DNA from: Vibrio hippocampi
Lineage (GTDB): Bacteria > Pseudomonadota > Gammaproteobacteria > Enterobacterales > Vibrionaceae
Direction of reading: 5' to 3'
DNA: 64,000 nt
Assembly: GCF_921292975.1 (NCBI RefSeq)
Contig: NZ_CAKLCM010000003.1
Span: 248,001-312,000 of the forward strand
Shown: piece by piece, positions 1-9,369 of the stretch
Layout of the letters: each line of letters opens with the position of its first letter
How positions within the stretch are numbered: the first letter of the stretch is position 1
Notes under the pieces: generated by a model
Seen by the model: only the letters and a program-made list of their open reading frames with translations
Told to the model about the DNA's origin: nothing
Databases searched by the model: none
Made by a program: the position numbers and the translations under genes

Positions 1-1
1 C

Positions 2-580
2 TTGAATATGCGACGACGAGGTAAGAAGCGATTACCAACTCGTCATCCGATGCCTCTATGCGTCCCTGAACAAGCAAATATGTGCTGGTCCATGGACTTC
101 ATGAGCGATTCATTAATGTGTGGACGTCGCTTCCGAACATTTAATCTTTTAGACGATTTTAATCGGGAAGCACTCGCCATAGAAATTGATTTGAGTTTAC
201 CGACAGCACGTGTACTTCGAGTTCTTGAACGGGTTGTGGCTTGGCGTGGCTACCCACGAAAAATTCGGATGGACAATGGGCCAGAATTTATTTCAATACA
301 ACTAGCTGAATGGGCAGAGTTGAATCAGATAGAGCTCGAGTTCATCAAGCCAGGAAAGCCTACCCAGAACTCATACATTGAACGTTTTAACAGAACTTAT
401 CGTGATGCCATTCTGAATATGTACGCGTTCAAGACGCTGAATGAAGTTCGAGACCGTACAGAAGTATGGTTGAAAGAATATAATCATGAACGGCCGCATG
501 ATTCACTGGGAGATCTAACTCCATGGGAATATTTGGCTAAATCACAGCAAAGGGAAAGCTCTAATTTTGAGTGCCACTAA
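2..580 (+). CDS. IS3-family transposase OrfB, C-terminal part (cut by window start)
   Basis: This is the DDE integrase catalytic core of an IS3-family OrfB transposase. Visible motifs are the first Asp in WSMDFMSD, the second in RMDNGPEF, and the Glu in SYIERFNRTYRD, followed by the typical tail HERPHDSLGDLTPWEY. The catalytic triad is complete, but the N-terminal part and OrfA lie before position 1, so activity cannot be judged. The reading frame is open to the window edge, so the stated first Met is not a real start. The right end of the element probably lies at about 585-598, just after the stop. Family assignment is secure; the subgroup is not. Confidence 0.9.
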   Translation: MNMRRRGKKRLPTRHPMPLCVPEQANMCWSMDFMSDSLMCGRRFRTFNLLDDFNREALAIEIDLSLPTARVLRVLERVVAWRGYPRKIRMDNGPEFISIQLAEWAELNQIELEFIKPGKPTQNSYIERFNRTYRDAILNMYAFKTLNEVRDRTEVWLKEYNHERPHDSLGDLTPWEYLAKSQQRESSNFECH

Positions 581-598
581 AAAAGGGATGTTTACAGT

Positions 599-673
599 TT
601 TGACGAGGTAAACGCTAAGTACAAAGCGCTGAACAAGCATACAGAGTTAGGTATGCCTTACACTTCTAACTGA
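599..673 (+). pseudogene. C-terminal remnant of a gene interrupted by the IS3 element
   Basis: Directly after the presumed right end of the IS an open frame continues for 24 codons (FDEVNAKYKALNKHTELG..., stop at 671-673) with no start codon. It looks like the tail of a protein whose body lies beyond the insertion. The family is not recognised. The alternative is chance coding-like sequence. Confidence 0.35.
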
Positions 674-836
674 ACTAAGCAACAAAGTCGCTTTCTCATT
701 TGGCATAACTAAAAGTATTTTCAAGACAGAAAATTAAAATCGCCACTCAAAGAACTAGAACTTTTGCACGGTATACGACTCGTGAAATTGATACAGTTTT
801 AATTCCATTGTGGCGACGTATTAATTAGCCTTTAAG

Positions 837-3062
837 CTAGTTGGATTTCATCACAACGCAATCTTTGGTCAAGTTAATTGTCAATACGGTTAGATCGCAA
901 TCTTTAGACGATGACCCAACCATGATGTGAAAGTCACCTGCCTCAACCACCTTATTCAAACTAGAATCTATTAGAGCTAGCTCTTCAAAAGGTATGGTAA
1001 TGTCCACAGCGCGAGTCTCTCCAGCCTTGATATCAACACGTGCAAAGCCACACAGTTTTTTCACCGGAGTAGTATAGCTAGAGTACAGATCACGCAGGTA
1101 AACTTGAACGATCTCAGTACCATCCACTTGCGAGGTATTGGTCACGTTCATTGATACACTGATATCTTGATTTGGCTCTATAGTCTGTCGAGACGTTCTA
1201 ATCGTTGAATAAACGTATTGGCTGTAAGATAGACCTTCACCAAAACTAAACAAAGGGTCTTTTGGCATATCAATATAGCGTTCTTCGCCATTCAACTGAC
1301 CACTGCTTTGAGCATGCCAGCCAACATATTTATTATAATAGACGGGTAATTGCCCTACGTGAACAGGGAAAGATACCGTAAGTTTTCCTGATGGGTTATG
1401 CTCTCCGAACAACACTTGTTTGAAGGCTTCACCTCCATACGGACCGGGGTTAAAGCCACATACCAGCGCGTCTGCATTCTCTGCAATCCAAGGAATGCTC
1501 AACGGCTTAGAAGCGATGAGAGCCACAACTAATGGTGAGCCTGATGCTTTAACCGCTTCAAGCATAGCTTGCTGCTTACCTGATAAGTTAAGATCAGCAC
1601 GATCATGGAATTCACCATTTTGTGATAAGGTATCACCAACACATGCGACGACTAGATCGACGCCCGGTAATGCTTGTTCAATCTGCGAAATCTCATCAAA
1701 GTTTTCATCCACGCAATCAGAACCTTTAATGAACTCTAGTTCAAAACCATGGACCTGAGAGGCTTTTTGTAGTGCTTGAAATACGGTTGTTGTTTGGTCA
1801 CGGTGATAAGTATCGTTGGTTGCCCCTGCTTGCATAGAACCAAAGGACCAGTCACCAAGCTGAGCAATCACATCATGCGCGTTTGGACCGACAACTAAGA
1901 TTTTCTTAATGTCTGCAGAATCGACCGGTAGTAGACCATTATTTTTCAATAGCACCATACTCTTAAGGCTGGCCTCAAGAGAAACGTCAAGGTGTGGCTT
2001 TATACCCATCACCGAGGACTTTTCAGCAGTGAAAAATCGCATATCGTCAAATAATCCTAACTCGAATTTTTTCGTTAGGATTCGCTCAACTGCGGTATCA
2101 ACAACTGAAATATCAATACGACCTTCATTGATCAACTCAATTGTCAGTGGATAAAACTCAGGTGTGGACATAATCATGTCGTTGCCTGCCAATAAAGAAC
2201 GGTAGCACGCTTCCTTCTCGTTTTCGCACACATATTGCTTGGTGTGTAGTGAACGTACATTTTCCCAGTCTGTCACGATAAAACCATCAAGCCCCCAATC
2301 TGTTTTTGCGACATCAGTAAGTAGCCACTTATCCACAGTACAAGGTACACCATCAATCGCATGGTACCCTGTCATGAGCGAAGCAACGTTTGCTTCTTTT
2401 ACGGCTTTCTCGAATGGAGGCATGAAAAGTGAAAGCAGCTTTCGTCTTGATGTATCACATTCATAAGAATCGCGCCCCCCAAGTGTTTCACCGTATGCGA
2501 CATAGTGCTTGGCACATGCTAAAATCGAGTCTTCTCTGTTGGGACCATCGCCCTGATAACCTTTTATGGTTTCTGCTGCCATTTCACCAATCAACCATGG
2601 GTCTTCGCCATAGGTCTCATTAATGCGCCCCCAACGTGCGTCCCTAGCTACACATAGTACTGGTGAGAATGTCCAATGCTGACCGGTGGCTCGAGTTTCT
2701 TTTGCCGTTACTCTCGCCATTCGGTACATCAAATCTTTATCCCAGCTTGAAGACGCCGAAAGTTGAGTAGGGAAAACTGTTGCGTGATTATCAAAGCAAT
2801 GACCATGAATGGCATCGATACCAAAGATCAAGGGGATACCTAGACGAGTATTGGCAGCACGTTGTTGTAAAGTTGTCGCGTCATCTCCAGTACAGTGTAA
2901 ATAGCTGCCAACATGCCACTCTTCTAGCTTGTCAGTAAACCCCCCAAAGTGGGCGGGCAATTGCATAAGCTGACCTACTTTCTCTTCTATGGTCATGCGG
3001 CTTAGCAGGTCACATACTCGCTCTTGAATAGAATATTGTTCATTTTTATAGATTTCAGACAT
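837..3062 (-). CDS. Glycoside hydrolase family 3 beta-glucosidase
   Basis: Hydrolyses terminal beta-linked glucosyl residues from oligosaccharides. The order is GH3 N-terminal TIM barrel (about residues 20-330), GH3 C-terminal alpha/beta domain (about 370-600) and fibronectin-III-like domain (about 650-730). The catalytic nucleophile is the Asp in GFIVTDWENV, near residue 265; KHYVAYGE and RDARWGR are typical barrel motifs. The length of 741 aa is normal. No signal peptide is seen, so the enzyme is probably cytoplasmic, unlike periplasmic BglX. I prefer the ATG at 3062, preceded by GGGA, over the GTG at 3074. It lies 160 bp downstream of a XylR-like regulator on the same strand, its likely controller. 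The exact substrate (cellobiose, xylobiose or laminaribiose) is not decidable. Confidence 0.9.
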   Translation of the reverse strand: MSEIYKNEQYSIQERVCDLLSRMTIEEKVGQLMQLPAHFGGFTDKLEEWHVGSYLHCTGDDATTLQQRAANTRLGIPLIFGIDAIHGHCFDNHATVFPTQLSASSSWDKDLMYRMARVTAKETRATGQHWTFSPVLCVARDARWGRINETYGEDPWLIGEMAAETIKGYQGDGPNREDSILACAKHYVAYGETLGGRDSYECDTSRRKLLSLFMPPFEKAVKEANVASLMTGYHAIDGVPCTVDKWLLTDVAKTDWGLDGFIVTDWENVRSLHTKQYVCENEKEACYRSLLAGNDMIMSTPEFYPLTIELINEGRIDISVVDTAVERILTKKFELGLFDDMRFFTAEKSSVMGIKPHLDVSLEASLKSMVLLKNNGLLPVDSADIKKILVVGPNAHDVIAQLGDWSFGSMQAGATNDTYHRDQTTTVFQALQKASQVHGFELEFIKGSDCVDENFDEISQIEQALPGVDLVVACVGDTLSQNGEFHDRADLNLSGKQQAMLEAVKASGSPLVVALIASKPLSIPWIAENADALVCGFNPGPYGGEAFKQVLFGEHNPSGKLTVSFPVHVGQLPVYYNKYVGWHAQSSGQLNGEERYIDMPKDPLFSFGEGLSYSQYVYSTIRTSRQTIEPNQDISVSMNVTNTSQVDGTEIVQVYLRDLYSSYTTPVKKLCGFARVDIKAGETRAVDITIPFEELALIDSSLNKVVEAGDFHIMVGSSSKDCDLTVLTINLTKDCVVMKSN

Positions 3063-3223
3063 CTTTTTTCCCACGCAAAGTCGTGCTTCTTTGAGTCAAT
3101 ACAGTTTGTATCATCACCGAAATACCACACGAGTTATAATCAATAATTTCAATTAATTCATAGCGAGGATGCCATTTTTTTAACGAGCTATCATTATATA
3201 GATTGACATTTCTATTACATTAT

Positions 3224-4342
3224 TTAGTCAGAAACAATTCTATTCTCTACCAGCTCTAAACCTTGCCGATAAGTATATGGAGTATAGCCGAATAATTTTC
3301 TGTAAACCTGATACAAATAGCTCTGGTTTGGATAGCCACACTGTAAAGCAATACTTTCTATGGAATTATTGCTTGTTCTCAATAACTCTTTAGACTTGGA
3401 GATACGTAAGTCAGATAGATACTGGTGTACCGTCATGCCTTTTGCATAGTAAAAACGGTTGTCTAAAGTTCTTCTGGAAACTCTACAATAGTCGGTCACT
3501 TGTTTTACTTTGATATTACGATGATAATTATTGTGTAAAAAATAAAGAGCTTGATTAACTATATCGTCTTGATTTTTCTCTGACTTCGTTGAGTTTTCAT
3601 TCATCAGTTTTAAAGGTTTATATTTTTCATGGACTAACTGTTTGCTAGCCTTTGCTTTAAGTAAAGTATCCAAGCAACGTTGCCCTAAAATATAGGGTGA
3701 AATGTCGACCGATGTTAAGGGAACAGGAGAGATCATACGCTCAGCATCATCATAATCGGTACCAATAATAGATACTTGGTTTGGAATCGATATTTTTTTA
3801 TCTGTACAATAGTTTAATAACTTACGTGCAGAACGATCTGATGGACAATAAACTCCAATCGGAAATGATCTTTTGCTTATCAATTCAAGCACATTGTCGA
3901 AATATTCAAACTCGAGTTCTTTTGAACACCGGGCGAAGTGTTCAACGCGCTCACATGCCCATTTAGCATCTGTTTCACTTGGATCAACATAGTAGGCAAC
4001 ATTTTTAATATTACTGTGAAGAAATTGACCTAATGCTAAGCGTGCTATGTGTTCATTATCGTTGACTAGTGTAGAAACATTTGGGGGAGGTGATTCAATG
4101 TTAAAACCAGAATAAACCAAAGTGTGAGTGTTTAACTTAGGAATAACGCCTAGTCTGTCTGGTTTGTCAAAATCGGCAATCACATAATCCCAATGTGTTT
4201 TTAGAATATCATCCACATTTTTTATAGAATCAATATGCAATGTGGTTCTTAATCGACATTCATCTAACTTTGCTTTAATGCCTTTTAATACCTCTCTGTC
4301 GTAATGATACATTGTATCAATTAACAATAACATTCTACTCAT
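3224..4342 (-). CDS. XylR-like transcriptional regulator (sugar-binding domain plus AraC HTH)
   Basis: The N-terminal 240 residues resemble a LacI/periplasmic-binding-fold effector domain (MLLLIDTMYHYDREVLKGI, then SIIGTDYDDAERMISPVPLTSV, the classic LacI-type segment). The C-terminal 100 residues form an AraC double helix-turn-helix (RRTLDNRFYYAKGMTVHQYL ... IALQCGYPNQSYLYQVYRKLFGYTPYTYR). This is the domain order of E. coli XylR. It probably binds a sugar and activates the GH3 gene just downstream. A CRP-like site lies about 135 bp upstream. The effector need not be xylose. Family call firm, regulon inferred from neighbourhood. Confidence 0.85.
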   Translation of the reverse strand: MSRMLLLIDTMYHYDREVLKGIKAKLDECRLRTTLHIDSIKNVDDILKTHWDYVIADFDKPDRLGVIPKLNTHTLVYSGFNIESPPPNVSTLVNDNEHIARLALGQFLHSNIKNVAYYVDPSETDAKWACERVEHFARCSKELEFEYFDNVLELISKRSFPIGVYCPSDRSARKLLNYCTDKKISIPNQVSIIGTDYDDAERMISPVPLTSVDISPYILGQRCLDTLLKAKASKQLVHEKYKPLKLMNENSTKSEKNQDDIVNQALYFLHNNYHRNIKVKQVTDYCRVSRRTLDNRFYYAKGMTVHQYLSDLRISKSKELLRTSNNSIESIALQCGYPNQSYLYQVYRKLFGYTPYTYRQGLELVENRIVSD

Positions 4343-4942
4343 AGTATCCCCCCCTAAAAGCTCGGATACTAGCAGTCGTTTTGCAACATTTTATCGCCTC
4401 TCATCACAATTGACGAAAATATAAATAGCGTTACTAAATATTGTAATTTGTAATATAATAACTCATCGATAAATAAAGTGATGAATATCACACCCTGTCG
4501 TTGATGATCTTGACTAATGCCTTAGGTTGAGAGCGCTTTTTTGTGTTCATACACCTACATTTCCGAGATACCGGTTTACATGTGTATCGACTAGTTCAGT
4601 ACACCCTTCCACTCAGAACTGGCTTAGTAAGTTCGTTGATGTCCTTAATAAATTAGGTGGCGCAAATAAATGCAGTCATTGAAGTTGCGAGAGCAAGGAG
4701 CAGTTTTACCGAGGCTGGTGATACGTATCAAGCCTGAGTTGGACGAACACTAGAGGTAATGGCAGAACCTATTAGCATGAAGGTAGATTCAATAATCGCT
4801 CAACGAAAAAAGAATTTGCGGCATGATTAGTTTCGGTAATGACCATTGACGAGGTTAAATCAATATTTTGTCAAGTATGTAGTAGGGAAAAACAATTTAA
4901 AAGTAGTAATTGACATGTATAGGATTGCTAAATCCTGAACAA
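4343..4942. other. Gene-free stretch with possible LysR remnant
   Basis: No intact gene. The plus strand around 4665-4800 reads, with in-frame stops, like a decayed LysR helix-turn-helix (VIEVARARSSFTEAGDTY..., then GRTLEVMAEP). This is weak similarity by eye. The rest holds the regulator's promoter region and the CRP-like site. Confidence 0.25.
4476..4493 (-). promoter_or_regulatory. Candidate CRP binding site upstream of the XylR-like gene
   Basis: Read on the minus strand the sequence is TGTGA-N6-TCACt, one base from the CRP consensus. Its position about 135 bp upstream of the regulator start fits catabolite control of a sugar-use regulator. Found by eye, not scored. Confidence 0.45.
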
Positions 4943-4978
4943 TTAAAAAAGGCTACAAGATTTTAATCAGTAGCCTTT
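4943..4978 (-). terminator. Rho-independent terminator of the KdgM-family porin gene
   Basis: Minus-strand stem AAAGGCTAC / GTAGCC followed by a run of six T, 25 bp after the porin stop codon. Confidence 0.75.
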
Positions 4979-5003
4979 CAATATCTAGTTATTATTCAGT
5001 AAG

Positions 5004-5675
5004 TTAGAAACTGTATGTAATACCAATTCGGCTTCGTAACTGTCGTTCGTTAGATTGAGAAGATACAGACACATCTGTAAACTGAACATAAGGTCTCCAG
5101 TTCCAGTCTGCTTTTTTATACCCTATCCAAATGCCGGCGTCCCAGTTAGTATCTCCCTTATCGAAGAAAACTTGGTCATCATGCCCTTTAGTGTAGTTGG
5201 CTTCTAGACCAAGCTGAAAGCCGTTTATATTATAGTTAAGGTTCGCAGTAATATAACTTAGTGTTTCCATGTCTCGATCATCAGAAAACTCCCTGAATTG
5301 GTGACGATAACGGATTTTAGTCACTAAGCCAGAATCAAACTTGTACTGAGCACGAAGTTGTGGTTTGTAACTGGCGCTACCATCAAAAAAAGTTACTGGC
5401 AGACTAGGAATAAGTGTCCATTTGTTAGTCAATTTATACTTATATCCGTATTCAAATTCGTTCCCTTTTGATTCCCACTCTGAAAATGGTTTACCTTTTT
5501 GCATTGCTTCTACGCCAAAAAAGTGATTTCCAACCCCAGCTCCGACTTTTACACGACTAGAGTAATCTTCTGTGTCATGTTTGTACTCTTGTCTAAAATC
5601 CAGTGATGCAGCAGAAACCGATGATGCTACCAGTAACATTAATGAAGCAATGGTCGTTTTTTGTATATTCAACAT
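5004..5675 (-). CDS. KdgM-family oligosaccharide-specific outer-membrane porin
   Basis: A 223-aa protein with a Sec signal peptide (MLNIQKTTIASLMLLVASSVSA) followed by alternating amphipathic beta strands and a C-terminal aromatic strand ending in ITYSF, typical of outer-membrane barrels. The pattern (SLDFRQEYKHDTEDYSSRVKVG, then LRAQYKFDSGLVTKIRYRHQF) matches the small monomeric KdgM oligogalacturonate porins, whose usual size is about 220-240 aa. It should pass acidic or neutral oligosaccharides to the periplasm. It has its own terminator and a long upstream region, so it is monocistronic. Being next to the GH3 and XylR-like genes suggests a joint role in plant or algal oligosaccharide use. 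The true substrate is unknown. Confidence 0.85.
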   Translation of the reverse strand: MLNIQKTTIASLMLLVASSVSAASLDFRQEYKHDTEDYSSRVKVGAGVGNHFFGVEAMQKGKPFSEWESKGNEFEYGYKYKLTNKWTLIPSLPVTFFDGSASYKPQLRAQYKFDSGLVTKIRYRHQFREFSDDRDMETLSYITANLNYNINGFQLGLEANYTKGHDDQVFFDKGDTNWDAGIWIGYKKADWNWRPYVQFTDVSVSSQSNERQLRSRIGITYSF

Positions 5676-6227
5676 AAAATCCCTTATAGTGTTAGTTAAA
5701 AATAAAGTTCTAGAACTTTAAAAGTTTCATTTCTGAAGTCGTGCAGTAATTAGTAAATACTTTACATTCATGCTGTTGCTCGTATATAAAATGGCTATGT
5801 ACTAATTTTCGTTAATCTCTGTGCTTATATCGTGATATAGCATTTCATGTAATTGAAAGGTGATTTTCAAATTAAATAATCACTAGCACAAACATACTAT
5901 CAAGTCTTGAAGATAAAATTATTGTATCCAACCAGCCATATAGTCGGTTTCTTATAGTGATGTAATAATTAATTATATTTGCAACCATGAATTATTAAAC
6001 TTATCTAAATGTAAAACATCATTAAAATATATTCAAACCGATGTTTCGTTTTTGTGATCGCCATATGTTTTTTAACTTGTGATACTATAAATTATACGAT
6101 TTGCGATCTGTATCAAAAAAATGCTGATAGTTAGATTGCTGTTAATAATACTAATGAAATAACGCATTGGTATTATTATAAGGTAATAGTATTTAATGAT
6201 GGGATGCGTATGTCTGCGATTATGTTC
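5676..6227. other. Gene-free AT-rich stretch
   Basis: Very AT-rich; it should hold the porin promoter on the minus strand. No gene, repeat array or RNA is recognised. Confidence 0.5.
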
Positions 6228-6935
6228 GGCTTTGTTGCGTAAATCGCTGGAACTAAATCCGAAGCTTACGATCTGATCGACTACATTCATTCAACTCTGT
6301 AGCCTCATACCAAAGCCACGTTACGAAACAAACAACTGGAAGCAATACAACCAAGCTTTAATCAACCGCGGTTCTCGAACTTTTTGGATTGACGAAGAAG
6401 CGATAAGTGAGTGGAAACAAGAAAAGCAAAACAAGCGTGGGAGACCTCGTGTTTTCAGAGATTTAGCCATCACAACCGCTTTAATAGTAAAGCGTATTTT
6501 TTCCATGCCACTGCGTGCTTCAAACGGATTTATTGTTTCAGTGTTTTGACTTGCTTAGGTTTCACTGCGCTCCTCACATTACTCTTGTATCAGTCGTCGT
6601 GCCAAAGACGTTGATGTTAGTTTTAAAACGAAAACCAAAGGAGCGATTCAACACCTCGTTATCGATGCTACAGGTTTCAAGGTTTCAAGGTTTATGGTGA
6701 GGGCGAGTGGAAAGTCAAAAAGTATGGCACGGATGGCAAGCGCAGAGTGTGGCGCAAATTACATATCGCTGTGGATACGAGCACTCATGAAATTATTGCT
6801 GCGGAATTGAGTTTATCAACGGTCACTGATGCAGAAGTACTGCCTAGCTTACTCAAACAAACACGTCGAAATATCCTAGCTATATCTGGTGATGGAGTTT
6901 ACGACACTGACGCTATTGGGGCAGGCACCTTTAAT
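6228..6935 (+). pseudogene. Decayed, truncated IS5-family transposase
   Basis: The left end resembles IS5-family termini (ggctttgttgcgtaaat at 6228). The transposase frame starts at 6307 with ATA where ATG is expected (then PKPRYETNNWKQYNQALINRG, TFWIDEEAISEWK, RGRPRVFRDLAITTALI). It shifts frame around 6530-6680 and continues as HLVIDATGFKV and WRKLHIAVDTSTHEIIAAELS through ISGDGVYDT, then stops matching near 6930. The C-terminal third with the catalytic Glu and the right end are missing. Start loss, frameshifts and truncation make it clearly dead. Confidence 0.85.
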
Positions 6936-7056
6936 TGCAGCCATTCCTCAACCAAGCCGTCATTCCTTCGCAGGAAGGAATCTACTATCAGCAAGCGCCG
7001 TCCGTAAGTAGACCCCTTCCTTCGAAGGGGAGACGTCGTAGGGAGTGTCATTCCTC
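6936..7056. repeat. Small palindromic repeat DNA
   Basis: Contains short self-complementary blocks (cattccttcgcaggaaggaat, and cccttccttcgaagggg) of the kind dispersed between Vibrio genes. It replaces the missing end of the IS5 element. No coding potential. Confidence 0.4.
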
Positions 7057-7070
7057 AAGGTTTGTTATCA

Positions 7071-7123
7071 GGACATATATGGTCACTCCAATCAAGTAAA
7101 GATTGAAGTGACCATATATGTCC
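7071..7123. repeat. Long hairpin: 23-bp inverted repeat with 7-nt loop
   Basis: Arms 7071-7093 and 7101-7123 are complementary at 22 of 23 positions, loop aagtaaa. Neither side carries a T run long enough for a normal terminator. The right arm ends immediately before the first codons of the siderophore-interacting protein, so this block seems to have replaced that gene's start region. Confidence 0.8.
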
Positions 7124-7142
7124 CGTCAACACTGTTAAAGAA

Positions 7143-7838
7143 GTGATTGAGCTTTCCTCTCACCTGCGCAGGATTGTGGTGACGGGTGACAGCCTTGCTG
7201 ATTTCCCAGAGGATCAACAAGGCAGTTACGTTAAAGTGTTTCTTCCTCAAGATGAAAGTGGCGAGCATAAGAAGCGCTCTTATACGATCCGTCAGTTTGA
7301 TAAACAGAGCCATTCACTTCATTTAGACTTTGTAATTAATCGTCACCAAGGGCCCGCGACAGATTGGGCAAAGCAAGCCAAGGTAGGTGACCCGGTTGGT
7401 ATTGCTGGACCGGGACCACTAAAATTGACCAACTTTCAGCATCATAGTTATTTATTAGTTGCTGACCTAACGTCAATGAATGCAATCAATGGCTATGTTC
7501 CCCGTTTTCCATCAGGCACTACCGTTAAGGCGATCATCTCTGTTCCAACCCGCAGTGATGTGATTGATCTTGATTACGATTCATCCAGCAATACGCACTG
7601 GCATATCGAAGATGAAACAGAGCAGACTCTTGTTGAGTTGGTGACAGAGACCGCAACTAGCATGCCTCAAGATAGCCATGTATTCATGGGATTGGAAGCT
7701 GGGGCGATTCGGGCTTTACGTCCAGTACTTCAAGAACAACTCGGTTTTAGTCGACTGAATATCTTTGCGGTTGGTTACTGGAAGCAAGGTGTTGATGCCG
7801 ATCGCTTTGGGCAACAGAAAAAAGCACAACCGCTTTAA
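7143..7838 (+). CDS. Siderophore-interacting FAD-binding reductase, probably 5'-truncated
   Basis: Member of the SIP (ViuB/YqjH) family of cytoplasmic flavoproteins that reduce ferric siderophore complexes to release iron. Visible are the FAD-binding motif KKRSYTIRQFD and the following HLDFVINRHQGPATDWA..VGDPVGIAGPG, then the NAD(P)H-binding C-terminal domain (SHVFMGLEAGAIRALRP). Family members normally begin about 10 residues earlier. The frame is open upstream (VNTVKEVIEL) but reaches a stop at 7104-7106 without ATG, and the long hairpin occupies the place of the promoter and start. GTG at 7143 is the only reasonable start and has no clear Shine-Dalgarno. The gene may be silent or weakly expressed. 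Confidence 0.8.
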   Translation: MIELSSHLRRIVVTGDSLADFPEDQQGSYVKVFLPQDESGEHKKRSYTIRQFDKQSHSLHLDFVINRHQGPATDWAKQAKVGDPVGIAGPGPLKLTNFQHHSYLLVADLTSMNAINGYVPRFPSGTTVKAIISVPTRSDVIDLDYDSSSNTHWHIEDETEQTLVELVTETATSMPQDSHVFMGLEAGAIRALRPVLQEQLGFSRLNIFAVGYWKQGVDADRFGQQKKAQPL

Positions 7839-7854
7839 GTTTCGGTGCATCTAA

Positions 7855-7890
7855 ACCGATGGTGTTCGAGCAAACACTATCGGTCTTTTT
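7855..7890 (+). terminator. Rho-independent terminator after the SIP gene
   Basis: Stem ACCGATgGTGTT / AACACtATCGGT followed by CTTTTT, 17 bp after the stop codon. Confidence 0.8.
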
Positions 7891-8071
7891 GGTGGGTTTG
7901 TTGTGCTGTTATACCCAAGTCACTTTTTAAAACTGTTGCCTGAATCTCTCTGCGACCAGACCCAAGTTGTGCATAATGGTTCTGCTTCGAGCTCACCTTC
8001 GGTCAAAGCTGTGGTGTGGGGGGAATGATTCCAGCATACTTTAAGGCAGAAGCAAGCCTAAAACTTGTAGG

Positions 8072-9241
8072 CTATGGTTTACTCACTCTGTTAACAATAA
8101 ACCCCAATGCCACGACGACAACACTAAAGCCAACGACACCAAGCCAGCCAGCGCGTTCAAACGCTTGAATACCTGCAAATGAACCAAAGGCGCCGCCAAG
8201 GTAATAAGCCAGCATATAAACACCGTTAATACGACTTTGTGCTTGTGGGTCGATTGAAAATACCCGGACTTGGTTTGATACTTGAGCACTGAACACACCG
8301 AGGTCGATAAGGATAATACCGATAATCAATCCGACCAATGTATCAGCAAACAGACCCGAGACAACAAAACCAGCAGCAATAATCACTAAAGCCATACTGA
8401 TCATATTACGAGAGCCAAACTTGCTTACTAGCGAACCGGATACTTTCGCCCCGATCACACCTGCCAGCGCAATGACACCAAACATTCCAGCTTGTTGAGC
8501 ATTGTAATTAAACGGTGATTCACTGACATGCAACGCGAGTGTTGCCCAAAGCGCATTAAATGAAGCAAACCACAGCGCACCAGTTAATGCAGAAGTACGC
8601 AGCGTGGCATGTTGCTTGATCAATGTCGCCATGCTTGCCACAAGCTTTGGGTAAGGTATTTTTGTTGTCGGCGTGTTCATCGGTAAAAGCGCATACAGCA
8701 GCACCCCAAAGATTGCCGCAATGGTGGCAGACATCACAAACACTGCCCGCCATCCAAACGACTCAGCAACAAAGCCACTGAGTGTCCGAGAAAGCAAGAT
8801 ACCCACGGTTAGACCGGTCATCAAAGTGCCAATGACTTTGCCTTTGGTTTCCGGCGTACTTAACGATGCCGCAAACGGAATCAGTTGTTGTGTAATATTG
8901 GCACTCAAGCCAATCGCAAAACAAGCGGCAACCAGAAACAGTAGACTGGATGCAGAAAACGCCACCAGTGATGACAGCACCAATAATATCGATAAAATCG
9001 CAATTAAGCGTTTGCGTGGAACAGTGTCTCCCAATGGGGATAGCAAGAGCAAAGCGGCTGCGTAGCCAATCTGACCTGCCGCAGGCACTGTCCCTAATTG
9101 TTCGCTTGTTAGACCGAGTTCCGCCCCAATTTTGGGTAAGATCGGCTGGTTATAATACAGGTTGGCTGCTGTTGCCGAGACGGCGCTCGACATCAGTAAT
9201 AAGCGTCCGGTGCTTAATGTTTCTTTGACCGTGTTTGACAT
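8072..9241 (-). CDS. MFS transporter (drug or metabolite efflux type)
   Basis: A 389-aa, twelve-helix major facilitator. The N-terminal half has NLYYNQPILPKIGAELGLTSEQLG, typical of the YnfM-like efflux group, with the loop 2-3 motif SPLGDTVPRKRLI. The second half has GSLVSKFGSRNMI in the matching loop. Substrate unknown. It follows a LysR regulator on the same strand after a gap of 128 bp, which suggests co-regulation although they need not be one transcript. Confidence 0.85.
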   Translation of the reverse strand: MSNTVKETLSTGRLLLMSSAVSATAANLYYNQPILPKIGAELGLTSEQLGTVPAAGQIGYAAALLLLSPLGDTVPRKRLIAILSILLVLSSLVAFSASSLLFLVAACFAIGLSANITQQLIPFAASLSTPETKGKVIGTLMTGLTVGILLSRTLSGFVAESFGWRAVFVMSATIAAIFGVLLYALLPMNTPTTKIPYPKLVASMATLIKQHATLRTSALTGALWFASFNALWATLALHVSESPFNYNAQQAGMFGVIALAGVIGAKVSGSLVSKFGSRNMISMALVIIAAGFVVSGLFADTLVGLIIGIILIDLGVFSAQVSNQVRVFSIDPQAQSRINGVYMLAYYLGGAFGSFAGIQAFERAGWLGVVGFSVVVVALGFIVNRVSKP

Positions 9242-9369
9242 AGTTACACCTTAAATTTGGCTTTTTATTTCGATAGTGGAATGGAATAAGCAAATGGTAA
9301 GGTGAACGCTTAAATAACTAAAATAGTTATTTAATCTAGATTCCATACGAAAAGTGTATAAATCAAGGC

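Noticed and set aside
1420..1758. 112-codon plus-strand ORF opposite the beta-glucosidase
   Set aside because: Antisense to conserved GH3 domain sequence with serine/proline-rich shadow composition.
8673..9065. 130-codon plus-strand ORF opposite the MFS gene
   Set aside because: Lies wholly within the MFS coding region, no ribosome site, no family features; a shadow of the real gene.
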